DNA of 64,000 nucleotides from Flavonifractor sp963557075 (lineage in GTDB: Bacteria > Bacillota > Clostridia > Oscillospirales > Oscillospiraceae). The position numbers and the translations under genes are program-made. Below are positions 22,726 through 30,296 of the stretch, one piece after another. The stretch is taken from positions 1-64,000 of the forward strand of contig CAUWDA010000007.1 of assembly GCA_963557075.1 (NCBI GenBank). The letters run 5' to 3'. Numbering within the stretch: position 1 is the stretch's first letter; every line of letters starts with the position of its first letter. The notes below the pieces were generated by a model. It was not told where the DNA came from. It was given only the letters and a program-made list of their open reading frames with translations, and made no database searches.

Positions 22726-24318
22726 ATGACAGAATTGGAAGCTGTCCATGCAATCGAACTCAGGCACATCACCAAGCGCTTCGGCACCAAGGTGGTGGCA
22801 AACGACAACATCGACCTGACCATCGACCGGGGTGAGATCCTGTCCCTGCTGGGGGAAAACGGCAGCGGCAAGACCACCCTGATGAACATGCTCTCCGGGA
22901 TCTACCTCCCTGACGAGGGTGAGATCCTGGTGGAGGGCAAGCCGGTGGCCATCCGTTCCCCCAAGGATGCCTTTCACTATGGCATCGGCATGATCCATCA
23001 GCACTACAAGCTGGTAGAGGTGTTCACCGCCGCGGAGAACATCGCCCTGGGCCTGGAGGGGAAGGAGCATGACCGCAAAACGGTGGCCGCTCAGGTGCAG
23101 GCCATCAGCGACAAGTATGGCTTTGGCATCGACCCCAACAAAAAGGTGTACGACATGTCGGTGTCAGAGAAGCAGACGGTGGAGATCGTCAAGGTGCTCT
23201 ATCGGGGGGCGGAGATCCTCATCCTGGACGAGCCCACCGCCGTCCTCACCCCCCAGGAGACCGACCGGCTTTTCAACATCCTGCGGGCCATGAAGGCCGA
23301 CGGCAAGGCCATCATTATCATCACCCACAAGCTGCACGAGGTGATGGACCTGTCCGACAAGGTGGCGGTGCTCCGCAAGGGCAAGTACATCGGCACCGTC
23401 AACACCGCCGAGACCGACCCTCAGAAGCTCACCGAGATGATGGTGGGTCATGCGGTGACTCTGAACATCGACCGGCCCCAGGCCAAGTACAAGGACCTGC
23501 GCCTGGAGGTCAAGGGACTGAACTGCCGCAACGGCGAGGGCCTGCCGGTACTGAAGGACATCTCCTTCCAGGCTTACGGCGGCGAGATCCTGGGTATCGC
23601 CGGTATCTCCGGCTCCGGTCAGAAGGAGCTGCTGGAGGCCATTGCCGGTCTCCAAAAGGCGGAATCCGGCCACATCTTCTACTATCCGCCCCACCCCAAC
23701 AGCGACATCGCCGGCAACCATGTGCCGGTGGACAAGGCGGGGGAGGAGCTGGTGGGCAAGACCCCCGGCCAGATCCGCAAGGTGGGCGTCTCCCTGGCCT
23801 TCGTGCCCGAGGACCGGCTGGGCATGGGCCTGGTGGGCGGTATGGGCATGGTGGACAACATGATGCTCAAGACCTATAAGGACACCCCCGGCCCCCTGGT
23901 GGACCGGAAGGCCCCCAGGGCCCTGGCGGAGAAGCTCATCAACGAGCTGGAGATCGTCACCCCCGGAGTGGCCACCCCGGTGCGCCGCCTCTCCGGCGGC
24001 AACGTACAGAAGGTACTGGTGGGCCGGGAGATCGCCTCCGCCCCCACCGTGCTCATGACGGCCTATCCCGTCCGCGGCCTGGATATCAACTCCTCCTACA
24101 CCATCTACCGCCTGCTCAACGAGCAGAAGATGAAGGAAGTGGCGGTGCTGCTGGTGGGTGAGGATCTGGACGTGCTGCTGGAGCTGTGCGACCGGATCCT
24201 GGTGCTGTGCGGCGGACAGGTGTCCGGCGTGGTGGACGGGCCGTCCGCCACCAAGGAGCAGCTTGGCCTGCTCATGACCCGCGTAGGCGGCGGAAAGGAG
24301 GAACAGGACCATGCATGA
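22726..24318 (+). CDS. ABC importer ATPase, two fused nucleotide-binding domains
   Basis: A 530-residue ATPase with two ABC domains, the RbsA/NupO-like organisation used with BMP-type binding proteins. Domain 1 has Walker A GENGSGKTT (about residue 45), a YDMSVSEKQTVEI signature region and ILDEPTAVLTPQE. Domain 2 has GISGSGQKE and RRLSGGNVQKVLVGREIA, with MTAYPVRGLD replacing the usual DEP Walker B, so it is probably less active or inactive. The ATG at 22726 abuts AGGAAGG, and a TTG 9 nt further may be the true start. Confidence 0.92.
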   Translation: MTELEAVHAIELRHITKRFGTKVVANDNIDLTIDRGEILSLLGENGSGKTTLMNMLSGIYLPDEGEILVEGKPVAIRSPKDAFHYGIGMIHQHYKLVEVFTAAENIALGLEGKEHDRKTVAAQVQAISDKYGFGIDPNKKVYDMSVSEKQTVEIVKVLYRGAEILILDEPTAVLTPQETDRLFNILRAMKADGKAIIIITHKLHEVMDLSDKVAVLRKGKYIGTVNTAETDPQKLTEMMVGHAVTLNIDRPQAKYKDLRLEVKGLNCRNGEGLPVLKDISFQAYGGEILGIAGISGSGQKELLEAIAGLQKAESGHIFYYPPHPNSDIAGNHVPVDKAGEELVGKTPGQIRKVGVSLAFVPEDRLGMGLVGGMGMVDNMMLKTYKDTPGPLVDRKAPRALAEKLINELEIVTPGVATPVRRLSGGNVQKVLVGREIASAPTVLMTAYPVRGLDINSSYTIYRLLNEQKMKEVAVLLVGEDLDVLLELCDRILVLCGGQVSGVVDGPSATKEQLGLLMTRVGGGKEEQDHA

Positions 24319-25399
24319 ATCCAATACGCCCCTGATCCGCCTGGCCAAGCGGGACGGGATGTCCGGTGGCAAGGTGTGGGCCATTCGGGCCGGCTCCTTC
24401 CTGGCGGCCATCCTCATCAGCGCCCTCATCTTCCTAGCCATGGGGCACAATCCCTTCGGGGCCTTCGGCACCATGATCGCCGGTTCCCTGGGCAAAAAGA
24501 CCGCCATCCGCCAGACCGTGAAGATCGCCATCCCCCTGCTGGGTACCGCTCTGGCCATTGCGCCCTGCTTCAAAATGCGCTTCTGGAACATCGGCGCAGA
24601 GGGACAGATCACCGCCGGCGCCGTGGGGGCCAGCTACTTTGCTCTCTTCTGGGCGGACCGGCTGCCCGCCCCGGTGCTGCTGGTGGTCATGGCCGTGGCC
24701 GGCGTCATCTGCGGCGGCCTGTGGGGCTTGGTCCCCGCCTTCTTCAAGGCCAAGTGGGGCACCAACGAGACCCTGTTCACCCTGATGATGAACTATATCA
24801 TGATCGGTGTGGTCAAGTGGCTCCAGGGCGGCCCCTGGGAGGGCCGTCCCGGCTCTCAGATCATTCCTCAGTTCGACTCCGCCGCTGTACTGCCCAAGGT
24901 GCTGGGTGTTCACTGCGGTTGGATCATCGTGCTGGTCCTGACGGTGGCCATGTTCTTCTACATGAAGTACACCAAGCAGGGCTATGAGATCTCCGTCATC
25001 GGCGAGAGCGAGAACACCGCCCGGTATGCCGGTATGAACGTGGGCAAGATCATCATGCGCACCATGTTCCTCTCCGGCGGTATCGCCGGCCTGATGGGCT
25101 TCGTGGTGGCCTCCGGCGCGGACAATACCCTGTACTCCGGCGTGGCTGCCGGCGTGGGCTTTACCGCCATCACTGTGGCCTGGCTGGCCCAGCTCAATCC
25201 CTTTGCTATGGTGGGCATCTCCGTGCTGCTGGCGGTGCTGGAGAAGGGCGCAGACACCCTCCAGACCCAGCTGGCCGTCCCCGCCTCTATCTCGGACATC
25301 ATCACCGGCATCTTCCTGTTCTGTATGCTGGGCTGCGAGTTCTTCATCAACTACCGCCTGATCTTCCGGGGCGGCCATAAGGAGGGGGCAAAACAATGA
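24311..25399 (+). CDS. ABC importer permease (BMP-type system), first subunit
   Basis: A 362-residue membrane protein of the BPD_transp_2 family with about ten hydrophobic helices. The family motif FKMRFWNIGAEGQITAGAVGA lies near residues 84-104, and GYEISVIGESENTARYAGMNV is the cytoplasmic loop contacting the ATPase. The start overlaps the ATPase gene by 8 nt (AAAGGAGGAACAGGACC provides the ribosome site), indicating translational coupling. It forms a heterodimeric channel with the next subunit. Confidence 0.93.
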   Translation: MHESNTPLIRLAKRDGMSGGKVWAIRAGSFLAAILISALIFLAMGHNPFGAFGTMIAGSLGKKTAIRQTVKIAIPLLGTALAIAPCFKMRFWNIGAEGQITAGAVGASYFALFWADRLPAPVLLVVMAVAGVICGGLWGLVPAFFKAKWGTNETLFTLMMNYIMIGVVKWLQGGPWEGRPGSQIIPQFDSAAVLPKVLGVHCGWIIVLVLTVAMFFYMKYTKQGYEISVIGESENTARYAGMNVGKIIMRTMFLSGGIAGLMGFVVASGADNTLYSGVAAGVGFTAITVAWLAQLNPFAMVGISVLLAVLEKGADTLQTQLAVPASISDIITGIFLFCMLGCEFFINYRLIFRGGHKEGAKQ

Positions 25400-26385
25400 G
25401 CGTCAACAGCAATGCAATACTGCTCCTCATCATGGCCGCCGTCCTCAACGGCGTGCCCCTGCTCTACGGCACCCTGGGCGAGATCCTGTCGGAAAAGGCG
25501 GGCAACCTGAACCTGGGCGTGGAGGGCATGATGTTCATGGGCGGGGCCATGGGCCTGGGCGCGGCCTTCTACTTCGAGGGGGCGGGCGGTACCAGCGGCG
25601 TGCTGGCCGTCATCCTGGCCCTGTTCTTTGCCTTCTTGGGCGGCGCCATCGGCGCGCTCATCTACGCCTTCCTCACCATCACCCTCCGGGCCAACCAGAA
25701 CGTCACCGGCCTGGCCCTGGCCATCTTCGGCACCGGCGCGGGCCAGTTCATCGGCGAGTACATGCGGGTGAGCTCCGGCGGCTATGTGGCGGTGAGCAAC
25801 AGCCTGAAGGCGGCCTTCCTCAACTCCCCCTTCCCGGCGGCCCTTCAGCAGCTTCCGGTGGTGGGCCCGCTGCTCTTTGGGCACAGCGTATTCCTCTACC
25901 TGGGCCTGATCCTGGCGGTGGGGATGCATCTCTTTCTGAGCAAGAGCCGGGCGGGCCTGTCCCTGCGGGCGGTGGGCGAATCTCCCGCCACCGCTGACGC
26001 CGCCGGCATCAACGTCACCCGGTATAAATACCTGGCCACCGTCATCGGCGGCGGCATCTCGGCCATCGGCGGCATGGTGTACATCATGACCATTGCCAGC
26101 TGCGTGTGGAACCACGAGGCCCTGTCCGGCGAGGGCTGGCTGGCGGTGGCGCTGGTCATCTTCTGCCTGTGGCGGCCCCTTAACTCCATCTGGGGCTCCG
26201 TTCTGTTCGGCGCGCTGATGATCCTGTACCAGCGGCTCCACCTGGGCTTCATCCCCGACGAGCTGTACAAGATCCTGCCCTATGTGGTCACCGTCATCGT
26301 GCTCATCTTCACCTCCCTGCGCAACAGTAAGGACAAGCAGCCGCCGAACTCCCTCGGTTTGCCTTACTTCCGGGAGGAGCGGTAA
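25396..26385 (+). CDS. ABC importer permease (BMP-type system), second subunit
   Basis: A 329-residue BPD_transp_2 membrane protein paired with the preceding subunit, overlapping it by 4 nt (ATGA). Characteristic segments are SEKAGNLNLGVEGMMFMG near residue 35 and LSLRAVGESPATADAAGINV in the coupling loop. The last gene of the operon. Its final 52 bp are duplicated 144 bp downstream. The in-gene version uses codons unusual for this genome (CTC GGT TTG CCT), while the displaced copy uses typical ones (CTG GGC CTG CCC). Confidence 0.93.
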   Translation: MSVNSNAILLLIMAAVLNGVPLLYGTLGEILSEKAGNLNLGVEGMMFMGGAMGLGAAFYFEGAGGTSGVLAVILALFFAFLGGAIGALIYAFLTITLRANQNVTGLALAIFGTGAGQFIGEYMRVSSGGYVAVSNSLKAAFLNSPFPAALQQLPVVGPLLFGHSVFLYLGLILAVGMHLFLSKSRAGLSLRAVGESPATADAAGINVTRYKYLATVIGGGISAIGGMVYIMTIASCVWNHEALSGEGWLAVALVIFCLWRPLNSIWGSVLFGALMILYQRLHLGFIPDELYKILPYVVTVIVLIFTSLRNSKDKQPPNSLGLPYFREER

Positions 26386-26581
26386 GCCGGATTGTTTGCC
26401 AGTGTAGAAGCTGCTTGTCTTGGGACCCGCCGCAGGCGGGACGCGCCTATGGCGCGCAGGCCGGGGGAATTCACTTTCCCCGGCCGCAAATAAAATCCGG
26501 GGTTCCCACGGGACTGGTCCCGTGGGGGTCAAGCAGCCGCCCAACTCTCTGGGCCTGCCCTACTTCCGGGAGGAGCGGTAA
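26386..26581 (+). repeat. 3'-end element unit C: structured element plus displaced permease tail
   Basis: A 144-bp element (26386-26529) follows the permease stop codon, then a second copy of the gene's last 52 bp (26530-26581) encoding the same peptide KQPPNSLGLPYFREER and stop. The two tails differ at six positions within that stretch, all synonymous. In order the element carries CCCGCC-GCA-GGCGGG, GCGCC-TAT-GGCGC, a GGCCGGGG-GAATTCACTT-TCCCCGGCC hairpin, an A-rich linker GCAAATAAAATC, and CCCACGGGAC-TG-GTCCCGTGGG next to the tail. The operon terminator follows 2 bp after the displaced stop. Confidence 0.88.
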
Positions 26582-26583
26582 GA

Positions 26584-26636
26584 CAAACTAAAAAGCAGTC
26601 CCGCTGCATCGTGCAGCGGGACTGCTTTTTAGTTTG
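26584..26636. terminator. Bidirectional terminator between the importer operon and the M56 gene
   Basis: A perfect 25-bp inverted repeat with a 3-nt loop (CAAACTAAAAAGCAGTCCCG, CTGCA, loop TCG). A/T runs lie on both sides, so it can serve the converging genes ending at 26385 and 26681. Confidence 0.93.
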
Positions 26637-26640
26637 AGAC

Positions 26641-26661
26641 AAGAGATAGGAGATAGGAGAT
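26641..26661. repeat. GAGATAG heptad repeat
   Basis: Three near-perfect tandem heptads (GAGATAG GAGATAG GAGATGG) beside the bidirectional terminator. Same type as 4493, 10936 and 17331. Confidence 0.55.
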
Positions 26662-26680
26662 GGAGCTTGCCCCCGCCGGG

Positions 26681-28162
26681 TCATTTCACCAGGGTCAGCA
26701 GTCCATCCCAATCCACCGGGCCGTCCACCCGGTAGAGGACAGGGATCTCCTTGCCGTCGTCCAGCGTGGTCAGGCAGCACAGACTGTCGGTGAGCTCCAG
26801 ATAGAGCATCTCCTCGCCGTCATAGAGAAAGCCGGCGAGAAAGGGAGACTCCTTGTCGGTGATATTCTGATCGGTGGCCAGCCTGGTCAGCCGCAGGGCG
26901 GACAGCTCTTCCACCAGAGCCTGGTTTACAGCGGGGGAGGGGTCCTCGATATAGCCGTCGTCGGTGCCGGTCCACACAGAGACCGACTGGACGGAGACCT
27001 CCTCCCGGTCGGGGAAGAACAGTTCCCCGGCGGTGCCGCTGGCGGTGCTCACCCCCACCAGGCCGGAGCACAGCACCAGGGCCGCCATGATGAGTCCCAG
27101 CACCACCGTTCCGGAGGTCCGCTCTGCGGGCGCCACGACCCCCTTCAGGCGGCGGCGCAGGCTGGAGGCCGAGGCGGACAGGCAGGTGGTGAGCCCACGT
27201 TCATCTCCCGCCGATTCCAGCAGGAGGGAGGCGTATTCCCGGCGGGTATCGTCCTCCGCGCCGTACACCACCATCTCGTCGCAGGACAGCTCCAGGTCGG
27301 CGGAGGCCTTCCGGATGGCCACCCACATCAGGGGATTGAACCAGCACAGGGATTTGCAGAGGAGGTAAAAGCACTTGGTGGCGATGTCCTGCCGCTGGAC
27401 ATGGCGCAGCTCGTGGCGGAAGATGAGCCGGTACTGGTCCAGCGTATAGTCCCGCTCCGGCAGTACCGTACGCATGGTGCGGCCAAACAGACCGATGGTC
27501 AGGGGGGAGGTAGCGGCGGGAGAGACCAGCAGGGGGAGGTACCTCCGGAGCAGGGCCAGATGGCACTCCTCGGCCCACAGGTTCCACACTGCCTTGTCCT
27601 CCACCGGCCTGGCGTCCTGCAAAAGCCGGCGGCGGAACCGCAGGTGGGAAATGAGGTGCCACAGAGCCACTGCCCCGGCCCCCGCCAGCCAGATCCACAG
27701 CAACAGAGGGGCCAGGCCGTTTGGGATGGGTATCACCACCAGCGGCGGCACAAAGGTGTCCCGCCAGACCATGGTGTTGTAGTACAGAAAGATGGGCAGC
27801 AGCCACAGGGTGGCGCAGGCCCGAGCGGAGATGGTCCGCCGCAGCAGGGGCAGAGCAAGCAGAAGCACGGCGAAGTACAGGGAGAGGAGCACCAGCAGAT
27901 GGAGGGAAAACTCCAGCAGGACGGTGGCCCCCGCCGCCGGGCCGAGGAACAGGGAGTAGATCAGCCAGTAAGCGGCCATCATAAAGGGCAAGATCCAGGG
28001 GGAAAGCCAGACCTCCGTGGTGCGCTTCTCCTCGCTGCGGGCGGCGCAGCCGGTGAGGGCCACCTGCCGCTCATACTTCCACTCCCGGCGGAAGCAGTAA
28101 GCTACACCAACAGCCAGCAAGGCGGCGGCAAACAGACGGCAGCTCCAAACAATGTTGTTCAC
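26681..28162 (-). CDS. M56-family (BlaR1/MecR1-type) membrane peptidase
   Basis: A 493-residue sensor-protease. Four hydrophobic helices flank a cytoplasmic zinc-metalloprotease domain whose HEXXH motif is HELRH in IFRHELRHVQRQD. The third ligand region is LELSCDEMVVYG. After the last helix (about residues 335-355) the extracytoplasmic C-terminus is only about 120 residues, too short for the penicillin-binding sensor of true BlaR1, so the signal is unknown. The GTG start overlaps the BlaI-type gene by 4 nt. It probably cleaves or inactivates that repressor on signal. Confidence 0.88.
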   Translation of the reverse strand: MNNIVWSCRLFAAALLAVGVAYCFRREWKYERQVALTGCAARSEEKRTTEVWLSPWILPFMMAAYWLIYSLFLGPAAGATVLLEFSLHLLVLLSLYFAVLLLALPLLRRTISARACATLWLLPIFLYYNTMVWRDTFVPPLVVIPIPNGLAPLLLWIWLAGAGAVALWHLISHLRFRRRLLQDARPVEDKAVWNLWAEECHLALLRRYLPLLVSPAATSPLTIGLFGRTMRTVLPERDYTLDQYRLIFRHELRHVQRQDIATKCFYLLCKSLCWFNPLMWVAIRKASADLELSCDEMVVYGAEDDTRREYASLLLESAGDERGLTTCLSASASSLRRRLKGVVAPAERTSGTVVLGLIMAALVLCSGLVGVSTASGTAGELFFPDREEVSVQSVSVWTGTDDGYIEDPSPAVNQALVEELSALRLTRLATDQNITDKESPFLAGFLYDGEEMLYLELTDSLCCLTTLDDGKEIPVLYRVDGPVDWDGLLTLVK

Positions 28163-28536
28163 AGCCGTCCCTCCTCCAGCATCTTGCGCAGCTCTTCCAG
28201 TTCCTCCCGGCTCACCCCGGCGTCTACCAGGGAGGTGGCCAGGGCGGCCACTGAGCCGCCGAAGAGCTGATCCAGCACCCCCCGGCTGGCCTGGGCCAGA
28301 TAGGCCTTTCTGGGGATGATCGGTGTGTAGTAATTGACCTTGCCCCGGCGCTCCAGCTTGAGAAAGCCCTTGTCGCACAGCCGGGTGAGAAAGGTGAGGA
28401 TGGTGGTGGGGGCCAGGGGGTGGGTCTTGTTCAGCGCCTCCTCGATCTCCGGCCGGGTCACCGGCGGCTCCTTGTCCCAGATGATCTGCATCAGCTCCAG
28501 CTCGCTGTCGGGCAGGCGGCGGATGTCCTGCTTCAT
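28159..28536 (-). CDS. BlaI/MecI-family transcriptional repressor
   Basis: A 125-residue winged-helix repressor (RRLPDSELELMQIIWDKEPP; PTTILTFLTRLCDKGFL is the recognition region) with a C-terminal dimerisation helix. Partner M56 peptidases relieve repression by cleavage. The start at 28536 has GGGAGGTG at 8 nt; a GTG at 28545 lies inside that site. Autoregulation is likely because TACA/TGTA-type sites overlap its promoter. Confidence 0.92.
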   Translation of the reverse strand: MKQDIRRLPDSELELMQIIWDKEPPVTRPEIEEALNKTHPLAPTTILTFLTRLCDKGFLKLERRGKVNYYTPIIPRKAYLAQASRGVLDQLFGGSVAALATSLVDAGVSREELEELRKMLEEGRL

Positions 28537-28550
28537 GATGTACACCTCCC

Positions 28551-28583
28551 TCGTCTCTTGTAGAGCTTCTTCTTCTGTAGAAG
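28551..28583. promoter_or_regulatory. Candidate BlaI-type operator
   Basis: Between the -10 box and the blaI-like start the plus strand reads CTTGTAGAGCTTCTTCTTCTG then TAGAAG. It contains two TGTAGA cores 16 nt apart and a CTTCT...AGAAG dyad. BlaI/MecI proteins recognise TACA/TGTA cores, so this is a plausible autoregulatory site. Confidence 0.5.
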
Positions 28584-28612
28584 ATTATAGCGCCAAAGAG
28601 GTTGGGAGTCAA
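28584..28612 (-). promoter_or_regulatory. Promoter of the BlaI/M56 operon
   Basis: On the minus strand TTGACT (28607-28612), 17-nt spacer, TATAAT (28584-28589), a near-consensus vegetative promoter that would be strong unless repressed. Confidence 0.85.
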
Positions 28613-28694
28613 GGTGTGTTGAGCAGACATGGAATCAGTCTGATATGCAGGATGATCCGTAGTATTTTTACGTCGGCATGGCTGATAATAGCGC

Positions 28695-28723
28695 TTTACA
28701 GAGCAAAAGTAAGGCTGTATAGT
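28695..28723 (+). promoter_or_regulatory. Promoter of the permease/oxidoreductase operon
   Basis: TTTACA (28695-28700), 17-nt spacer, TATAGT (28718-28723), about 50 nt ahead of the permease start codon. No clear LysR box (T-N11-A with dyad) was located here by eye. Confidence 0.6.
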
Positions 28724-28772
28724 AAGTTCAGTGACCGCGGGAACAATTCGGACGAAAGAAGGGAACCTTGCC

Positions 28773-30260
28773 ATGTCGTCAAGTGTTGGAGGACGAAATA
28801 AGAATATTGGCTATTATCTTTGTGTTTTGATTGCACTGTGCCTCATTTTCTTTTTTGGCGTTGTAGTTCCTCCCTTTGCGGGAATCACACCGGCGGGAAT
28901 CGGTGTTTTAGGTGTATTTTTCGGGGTCCTGCTCATCACAATCGTAACGGGAGAGACATTCTGGCCAGCTTTGATGGGCCTGTTTGGGTTGATTATCTGT
29001 GACTATACAACTGCCAGTGGGCTTTTGGCGAGTTGGTTTGGAAATGCCACCATTCAGCAGATCATCTGGGTCATGGCCCTGACTGGTGCGGTCACAGAAT
29101 CGGGAGCAGTCAATGTGTTGGCCCGCAAGGTGCTGCGCATCCGGGCGTTTCGGGGACATCCTATGCGCCTGATTGTAGGTCTGTTTTTGACAGTACTGGT
29201 GTGCTCTGCCCTGGTAAGCAGTCCCACTACCATGCTTCTGCTGTGGTATCCCATCCTGGACGGGATCTGTGAGATGTGTGGTGTGGAGAAGGACAGTGAC
29301 CTGAAGCGGGAGTTGCTGCTGGGTGTCTATATTTCCGCTATGGGCGCCTATGTGCTGCCATTCAAGGGAGTTCATCTCTCCTCTATTGCTATCATCAGTG
29401 GTATTATGGAGAGTAGCGGTCTGAGTTTCAACAGTGCCCTTTATCTGGTGGCTGCAACGCTGGTGGTGTTGGCCTTTGTGCTGGTATATGCTCTGTTTAT
29501 CCGTTTTGTATGGAAGACCGACCTGACTCCCCTGAAGAACTTTGATGTGAATAAGATGGGGCTCACAGAGTCCGATCTGAAGATGACTTTCAAGCAAAAA
29601 GTGTTGCTTGGCTTCATGATCTTTGGTATTATATTCCTCCTGATTGGTATGGTACTGCCTGTAGAATCCGTCATCAACGTATTCTACAAAAAAATTGGCT
29701 CTACCTGGATTTGGATCGTCCTCTTTGCTATTTTGTGTATGATCCGAGACAAAGAGGGCAAGCCGTTTATCAATGGCGTCAAGCTCCTCCAGTCCAAGAC
29801 GATGTGGGGCATCGTAGCTGTTGCTGGCTGCTTTACCATCTGCGGTTCTGCAATCGCATCCGATGATTTGGGTATTAAAGCAGCCATTGCTACAGCCCTG
29901 GGGCCTGTTTTGGGAAGCGCAAGTTGGCCCATCATGGTTACACTTTGTGTGGCAGCTTCCACTATTTTCACGAACTTTACCAACGGCATGCCTGTCAGCT
30001 TTACCATCAATGCGATTTGTATTCCTTTGGCCTGTACGATGCAGATGAATGGCGAAGGAAATGCAACGATTTTGGGTGTTGCGACCATCCTCTCCAGCAT
30101 GTGTGCATTCCTTACCAACGGGGCTATTGCGTATGCACCGGTTATGCTGGGACGGGAAGAGATGACCAATAAGTTTATCTTTACCAAAGGCGTAGTGACC
30201 AACATCATCTTTATTGTTTTGGCCAGCGCCATCTGTATCGTCTTTGGATATCTGTTCTGA
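28773..30260 (+). CDS. SLC13/DASS-like anion permease
   Basis: A 495-residue integral membrane protein with about 12 hydrophobic segments. Two SSPTT/FTNFTN-type re-entrant motifs (ALVSSPTTMLLLWYP near residue 155, STIFTNFTNGMPVSF near 405) resemble the substrate-binding loops of SLC13/DASS carboxylate transporters. The substrate is unknown; the adjacent oxidoreductase and LysR genes suggest an organic acid. The start at 28773 is chosen over upstream codons because it follows an AGAAGGGAA site and begins a typical cytoplasmic leader. Its base composition is visibly more AT-rich than the flanking genes, compatible with acquisition by transfer. Confidence 0.75.
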   Translation: MSSSVGGRNKNIGYYLCVLIALCLIFFFGVVVPPFAGITPAGIGVLGVFFGVLLITIVTGETFWPALMGLFGLIICDYTTASGLLASWFGNATIQQIIWVMALTGAVTESGAVNVLARKVLRIRAFRGHPMRLIVGLFLTVLVCSALVSSPTTMLLLWYPILDGICEMCGVEKDSDLKRELLLGVYISAMGAYVLPFKGVHLSSIAIISGIMESSGLSFNSALYLVAATLVVLAFVLVYALFIRFVWKTDLTPLKNFDVNKMGLTESDLKMTFKQKVLLGFMIFGIIFLLIGMVLPVESVINVFYKKIGSTWIWIVLFAILCMIRDKEGKPFINGVKLLQSKTMWGIVAVAGCFTICGSAIASDDLGIKAAIATALGPVLGSASWPIMVTLCVAASTIFTNFTNGMPVSFTINAICIPLACTMQMNGEGNATILGVATILSSMCAFLTNGAIAYAPVMLGREEMTNKFIFTKGVVTNIIFIVLASAICIVFGYLF

Positions 30261-30296
30261 GCTCTCTTGGGAAAGAACAAAAGGAGTGTTTAGTCA

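Noticed and set aside
24053..24091. ABC importer ATPase second domain called a pseudogene because its Walker B reads MTAYPVRGLD
   Set aside because: Asymmetric fused ATPases of this family often have one degenerate site; the frame is intact and coupled to the permeases.
26334..26581. Diversity-generating retroelement (variable/template repeat pair)
   Set aside because: No reverse transcriptase nearby, and the paired tails differ at synonymous positions of several kinds rather than at adenines.
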